Positions 59,123 to 64,000 of a stretch of DNA of 64,000 nt are shown here, in pieces. This stretch comes from Holothuria scabra. Taxonomy: Eukaryota > Echinodermata > Holothuroidea > Aspidochirotida > Holothuriidae. The stretch spans positions 52,573,486-52,637,485 of the forward strand of contig CM074181.1 of the NCBI GenBank assembly GCA_037179385.1, in the 5' to 3' direction. The notes under the pieces were generated by a model. It worked only from the letters and a program-made list of their open reading frames with translations. It had not been told where the DNA came from and ran no database searches. The position numbers and the translations under genes are program-made. Every line of letters starts with the position of its first letter. Position 1 is the first letter of the stretch.

Positions 59123-60296
59123 TAGCGGACCACTAACTGTAATATTCGTGCCTGTAAAATGTTTACTGACAGACAAAGTGCCTTAAAAATTTTATGGGAT
59201 GTTGTTTCTGACTGTGTTAATTACAAAATATGAACATTTTTGCATTTGGATTTTGTAGACAATGAGTTGAAATACAGACTTTGCAAAATTTGAGGCAATT
59301 TGATCAATTTTAGTGTCATTTTTTATTGTATTTTTCCGCTCTGTGAAATGCAGTTTTTGAGTAGCTATTATTGCGGGGAACACATACCTATCATTCAAGG
59401 ATCTCCAGCTCAAAATTTCGATGGTCATGCTATGGAAATTTGAAAATGCCACGAAAGCCCAGATTGTGAGCTTCGACCAGAGGGGTTGCATGTCCTGGTT
59501 GAAAACTTCTACTAAGAGCTAGGGGGCACCGAAGTAGCCTGATTTAGTATGTAAGTTAATGGGACTTATAATTGGTGGCCCGCTACCTGAAGCTGCTTCT
59601 CCTGTGTCCATGTAGTGAGCAAATCTCGAGCAGAATGAAAATGATTATGTACCGTATGTTTACAATTAGGTTGTTTGCCATGAAAAACTCAGGAAAGTAC
59701 CTTTAAAATGACACATAGGAAGCTGTTATCAGCTGGTAGAAAAGCGGGAGTGGAGGGTGGGGCGAGAAGGAGGGGGACAGGGAGGTGGCATGGCGTAAAT
59801 GGTAGGCCTAGGTCTATTATTGTGTGTATTTTTTAATATACTGAGATGAATATATTTCAAGATAGTTTACTGTATCATCCAATCGGCTTCCTCATTCTGC
59901 TACTCAAGTTTTGCTGGATATTCATCATTATGTCATGGTGTGACACCCGTAGGCATTAAGTGCGTGATGAACGTTGCATCGCTCTGTCTGTTTTCATACA
60001 GAAAGCTCAGAGATTATTAGTAGCCGAGGCCCTATTTTAAAACCGGACAACTCAAAATGCATCAGTTGCAGAAGCACAAGTCTCTCATCATACAAGCCAG
60101 ATCTCCTCCTGCTGATATATGCACAGCGAATAAACAGGGGTCTGCCACGGACGATAAAATGACTCAGTGTAGAAACATCGGCGAAGCCGATTTGAGTGTG
60201 GGAACTTGTTATCGGGCACGGCGGTCGAGGTGTGCTGCTCAATGTGGGTTGGTTAGTACAGTGTGTACTGGCGTTATAATGAGTGGAAGTGGAAAG

Positions 60297-61784
60297 CAGT
60301 GGCGTAGCCAGGATTGATTTTTAGGGGGGGGGGGGCTACATGAAAAGTGGAGGCCGGGTATCTCCGAGGGTCAGGAGCGGCAAGACTATATCTAAAGCGG
60401 AGCGCCACCATCAGTTGGTGCGGAGCAAGGAAAAGTTTGGGCTTTAAACAAACCCTCCAGGTGGCCGGAAACGGCACTTCCCACGTGTTTTAAGCTGCAT
60501 GTACCCAGCCTTGAAATAGGAATCTCATGTCTGCCACTTCTCAAATAATGAAAAAAAAATCAATCTATGAAAAATGGTAATACATACACTTTTTAGGGAC
60601 CCCAAAACTTGGCATTTTCGATCTGTGGCCTGGAGGATGAGACTAAAGCGAACCGGTTTCTCCCTTTCCCTTGAGAAAAATTGTAAACTTCAGGAGGACG
60701 TGGATCGCAAATGCGGCAATATTTGAATGGATTTCAGCTTCAATGAGAAAACCAAAATTAGTTGTGTCTCCCTCGGAGAAACTTTCTTAGCGTTAGAATT
60801 CCTAGATGCAAAACGGTGCTATATGTTTGGCAAAAATTTGGACTGATTATAGACCTACGTTTTAGGATTTTCCTTTTTGGGAGCATGAAAAATTTCAAAA
60901 TACTCATTTTAAGTATTTGTGGAGTTTTTACAGGTGACATGCATACTACGAAAGAAACAATTTTTCCGGTTTTCAGTGGTGTCTAGATGCAAAATGGTGC
61001 ATTATTTTTTCAGCATCGGTGTATTACGCGTCAAAATTAAAATACTACGAGTAAATCTCTCAATATATTTTAACCGCAAAGCAGAAGTAGCCTGGAATTA
61101 TGTGGGAAACACATAAAATCCGGACCTTGTGGACATTTTACAAATCCGCCCGGACGTCAGTGCCCACTGTAGTAAAAAGAGGACTTGTTGAAAATCATTC
61201 TACAGCGGCACTTGTCATGGGCAGGAGTGAGACACGATATAGGCGTACTTATTAAGGACGGATGGAGGGGAAGAAATATTCGAAGGCAGTACCTTACCCT
61301 TACGGCATATCTTGTGAATGATAAAGTGCAGGAATGGTCGTGTAAGAATGGTGTCTAGTGTATGATTGCCTTGTTTTCAGTAAATCAATCAGCCATCCGA
61401 AAGGCAGAAAGGGCCTTGACCTAACAAAGTCAGATTCGAGTTTGTCTTTGAGACGTTCGTTTCATCTTCGAAGTGAAATGCAATAAACGGCAGTGCAGAT
61501 GATATACTGTATCTAATTTAGTGGAAGCAGGCATTATGAAGTTATAACTTGATTTCATACGTGCGCACAAAATGTGTTTTACAAACATTCATGCGTGTTT
61601 TCTTAATTGTTACACATTTTCGTAATCCACTGTTTTTGAAGGAAATACTTCAAAATTTATTTCCGTTCGAACATTTCATTTTTTTAATCACTCTATACGG
61701 ACGCAAAAATCTGGGACCCGGGGCCTGGAGAAAATCTGGGTGGGGCCAGGCCCCCAGTCCCCCTCCTCCGTGGCTACGTCACTG
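60297..61784. mobile_element. Non-autonomous hAT-type transposon, 1488 bp
   Basis: Perfect 8 bp duplication GTGGAAAG (60289-60296, 61785-61792). TIRs CAGTGGCGTAGCCAGGA at the left, TCCGTGGCTACGTCACTG at the right (inverted). A G12 tract lies near the left end. The interior has no credible transposase frame. Parts of its left arm recur at 8996-9103 and 43150-43257. Confidence 0.9.
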
Positions 61785-63877
61785 GTGGAAAGAGGAGAGT
61801 GTGAGAAGTTGGTTTGTCTCCAGCGCGGTGCATTGGGAGAGGTCAAAGGAGTGACACTTAGAGAAGGAATAGTGGTGACTGAGGAGAATCCTAACAGCTG
61901 AGAGGAATCATCTCCCGTGACTTGAGGCAAGTCTACCCTTAAAAAGAAGACACAAGAATACGTTGGCCCCTATACCTTCTAAAGATGATATGAGGCTCCG
62001 CCGGAAATTGTTGCTTAAAAACTTAAAACTCCTCCTTTCAATTGTTGTTGTTTTTTCTCAAACCAGCTATTGAACCGACGGTGCACGAATTCGTCAGCTC
62101 GTATGACCTAGCTGGAGAGGGGGTATAATAAATCGAGCAATTGTTTTCAGCTTTCCCAAAGGAACTCTTGAATTACTCTATCAGTGTGGTTTGCAGCTAG
62201 GCCTACCGTGGTATACTTAACTAATTATATAGCATATCATTTCATTATGGCTTAGACTAGTGTAGAGAATGAAAGACTTTTTTCTTTGATATCTGGTGCA
62301 AAATTGATAATCAGCAGTCAATTTAAGACATACATTACTGAATGATGAATACACCAAGGGTGCATTAAGTAACTGGTTTATTTTCAAAGCGCCGAGAAAT
62401 AAGGGGACTGAGTGCACAGAAAACCAGAGAGTTGCCACAAATTCCCTTAATAGCTAGTTCGGTAATTCGTTGTCGCATAGAATTGCCGGGCACAGCGTGG
62501 AATATCGAGCTCAGCTACGCGCATGTCACTGTGGGTGTCGGTGGGGTTGGTTTGTTCATCCTGCCGATTTGGAGGATGTGCGCATGTCATGTACATAGCC
62601 AAATTTGAAAACGATTTACCGAACTGGCTTTGGACTTGCAGCCCCTTCAAGTGATTCCTGCAGTGCACTTTTTGTCTCCTTCAGTCTCGGAGGGTACTCA
62701 TTTTAACTTGAGAAAAAAGCAGTGATAACACAACCTGAAACAATGAAATCTGAAGAAAGATCAATCTCGACGTTTATTGAGCCTGTGAGGAACACTGTGG
62801 GATGAGCTTGTACTTTTCCAAAACTTTGTACTACACACAGTACGACCGCACGTACGTAAGAAAACAGTTCGTGAATTTGCTTCACTACATTGGGCAATCT
62901 TGCGATTTTGGCGCTTTACCATCTTTGGTACACACACACAAGTGAAATTGTAGTCCGAAGTGTGCACGGGATTTCAGCATCAAATTCAGTCTCGTATTTA
63001 GACATGGTGAACAAAATAAATTTCCTCAGTATTAGGCAAAATCGGTCGAGTCCAAACTTCCTACACGGCGGCCGGCCCATAGATATTTTCAAAAGTTCCA
63101 GTTTATCCACGGTTGACTTTTAACGTGTTTTGCTCTTCAAAAATACTCTTAGTTCGATGGTCTCGGGAGGGGACCTCATCTTTGTATGTTTTACAAAATG
63201 AAGAACAAACTTGTGAACATTCCATTCCCCCTTTTATCATCCCTTCCTTCGGGATGCTAACTGTCATAATCATACACAGACCCTTAGGCTGCAATCTGGG
63301 GCGTTCAAATATTAGTTCCGTTAGTTAGAAGTGATCGCCTTTTTGATACTATTCCCCATGTAATTAAAAGTAAATGGTCTCTTTCTTCAGTTTCGTACTG
63401 CTATACTCTGAACTACATATGAAACAGCTAATTCGAATTTGAATCCGAACCAGTTTTTTCGGCTTGAAATTGCAATCTTTTCCATTTATGGTCGGGAAAA
63501 ACCAAACTATTTTCAACCAGTGTTAATACATGATTTTCATCTGACGTCTAATGTAAACTCAGACGTCACGCCGGCATTCATTTTTTTATCGCGGGACACC
63601 GTAGTCCAATAACCTCTGTCTACCATCGATGTGACGCCAAAAAATAAGAAGAAGAAGTAAAATTTTCATAGTGATGTGGTACAACTTATATGTTGACACA
63701 TGTGGGCAAATTTTGCTCCCTTTTCCGACCACAGATTGAGAAGACTTTAGAAAACCCCGAAACATCGGAATATCCGAATTCGTTACAGTGTGACGGCGGT
63801 TTAGCTGCCCTAGTTGGATCAGAGACCCATCGACAAACACATGGGTCCTTACGTGCACCAAGCCAACTCTCTAGGGC

Positions 63878-64000
63878 CCAAAATCGCGTGTTTGGTCTAA
63901 CGGTAGAGCATCCTCCTCTCACGCGGAAGGCTCGGGTTCGATTCCCAGGTCGAGTCATACCAAAGGCTCTAAAAATGGAACCGACTGCCGTTGTGCGTGA
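63878..64000 (+). mobile_element. SINE with well-preserved tRNA-like head (cut by window end)
   Basis: Box A TGGTCTAACGGTAGAGCAT and box B GGTTCGATTCC are intact, and the anticodon-loop-like CTCTCAC reads CTC, suggesting a tRNA-Glu source. The SINE body follows (GAGTCATACCAAAGGCTC, CCGACTGCCGTTGTGC), so this is a SINE, not a tRNA gene. Confidence 0.85.

Larger units (their letters stand above)
53786..64000. other. Right flank without a recognised gene
   Basis: Contains an A-rich tract (54015-54065), a CATATGGG-rich block (56400-56990), a hAT MITE (57297-57510), a family A MITE (58421-58733), a possible exon (58940-59122), a hAT element (60297-61784) and a SINE head (63878-64000). 61793-63877 shows no feature I can support. 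Confidence 0.55.

Noticed and set aside
60057..60317. Overlapping frames on both strands around 59974-60317
   Set aside because: Several frames of similar length with no family motif or consistent splice sites; no support for a gene.
63890..63960. tRNA-Glu gene
   Set aside because: The acceptor stem is not convincingly paired, the anticodon stem has a mismatch, and the sequence continues into the SINE body shared with other copies.

Overview
The window is a piece of an intron-rich, AT-rich animal nuclear genome. It holds parts of three protein genes that can be rebuilt exon by exon with consistent reading phases, set among many non-autonomous transposons, satellite arrays and short interspersed repeats. 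Many small exons in large introns, a tRNA-derived SINE family, hAT and TTAA-type MITEs and arrays of about 145 bp units suggest a marine invertebrate, perhaps an echinoderm or other non-vertebrate deuterostome. The species assignment is inference only.

Layout. (1) 202-16035, minus strand: cereblon (CRBN), substrate receptor of the CRL4 ubiquitin ligase. Seven exons cover the acidic N-terminus, the Lon-like domain and the DDB1-binding helical bundle; the C-terminal ligand-binding CULT domain lies beyond the left edge. Introns 1 and 2 hold satellite arrays made of nuclear-receptor-like half-sites, and the start codon lies at the edge of a 10-unit minisatellite whose units each carry an upstream ATG. 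(2) 16.6-22.0 kb: region between two divergently transcribed genes, with a full-length non-autonomous hAT element, a LINE 3' fragment and two MITEs. (3) 21997-29977, plus strand: DNAJB9/ERdj4, an ER-luminal J-domain co-chaperone, complete in four coding exons including a 34 nt micro-exon. (4) 30.0-36.0 kb: convergent 3' flank and repeats. (5) 36076-53785, minus strand: POLR1G (RPA34/PAF49/CD3EAP), an RNA polymerase I subunit, complete in eight exons, with a 1.96 kb hAT element in intron 1. (6) 53.8-64.0 kb: no recognisable gene; hAT elements, MITEs, a possible orphan exon and, at the right edge, the tRNA-like head of a SINE.

The three genes have unrelated jobs (ubiquitination, ER protein folding, rRNA synthesis) and nothing suggests that they act as a cluster. 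The most unusual material is the repeat content: five hAT-type insertions that keep recognisable 8 bp target-site duplications, a nested insertion whose empty site survives in a second copy nearby, a satellite carrying four or five direct-repeat TGACCT/TGACCC hexamers in most units inside cereblon introns, and repeated upstream ATGs beside the cereblon start.
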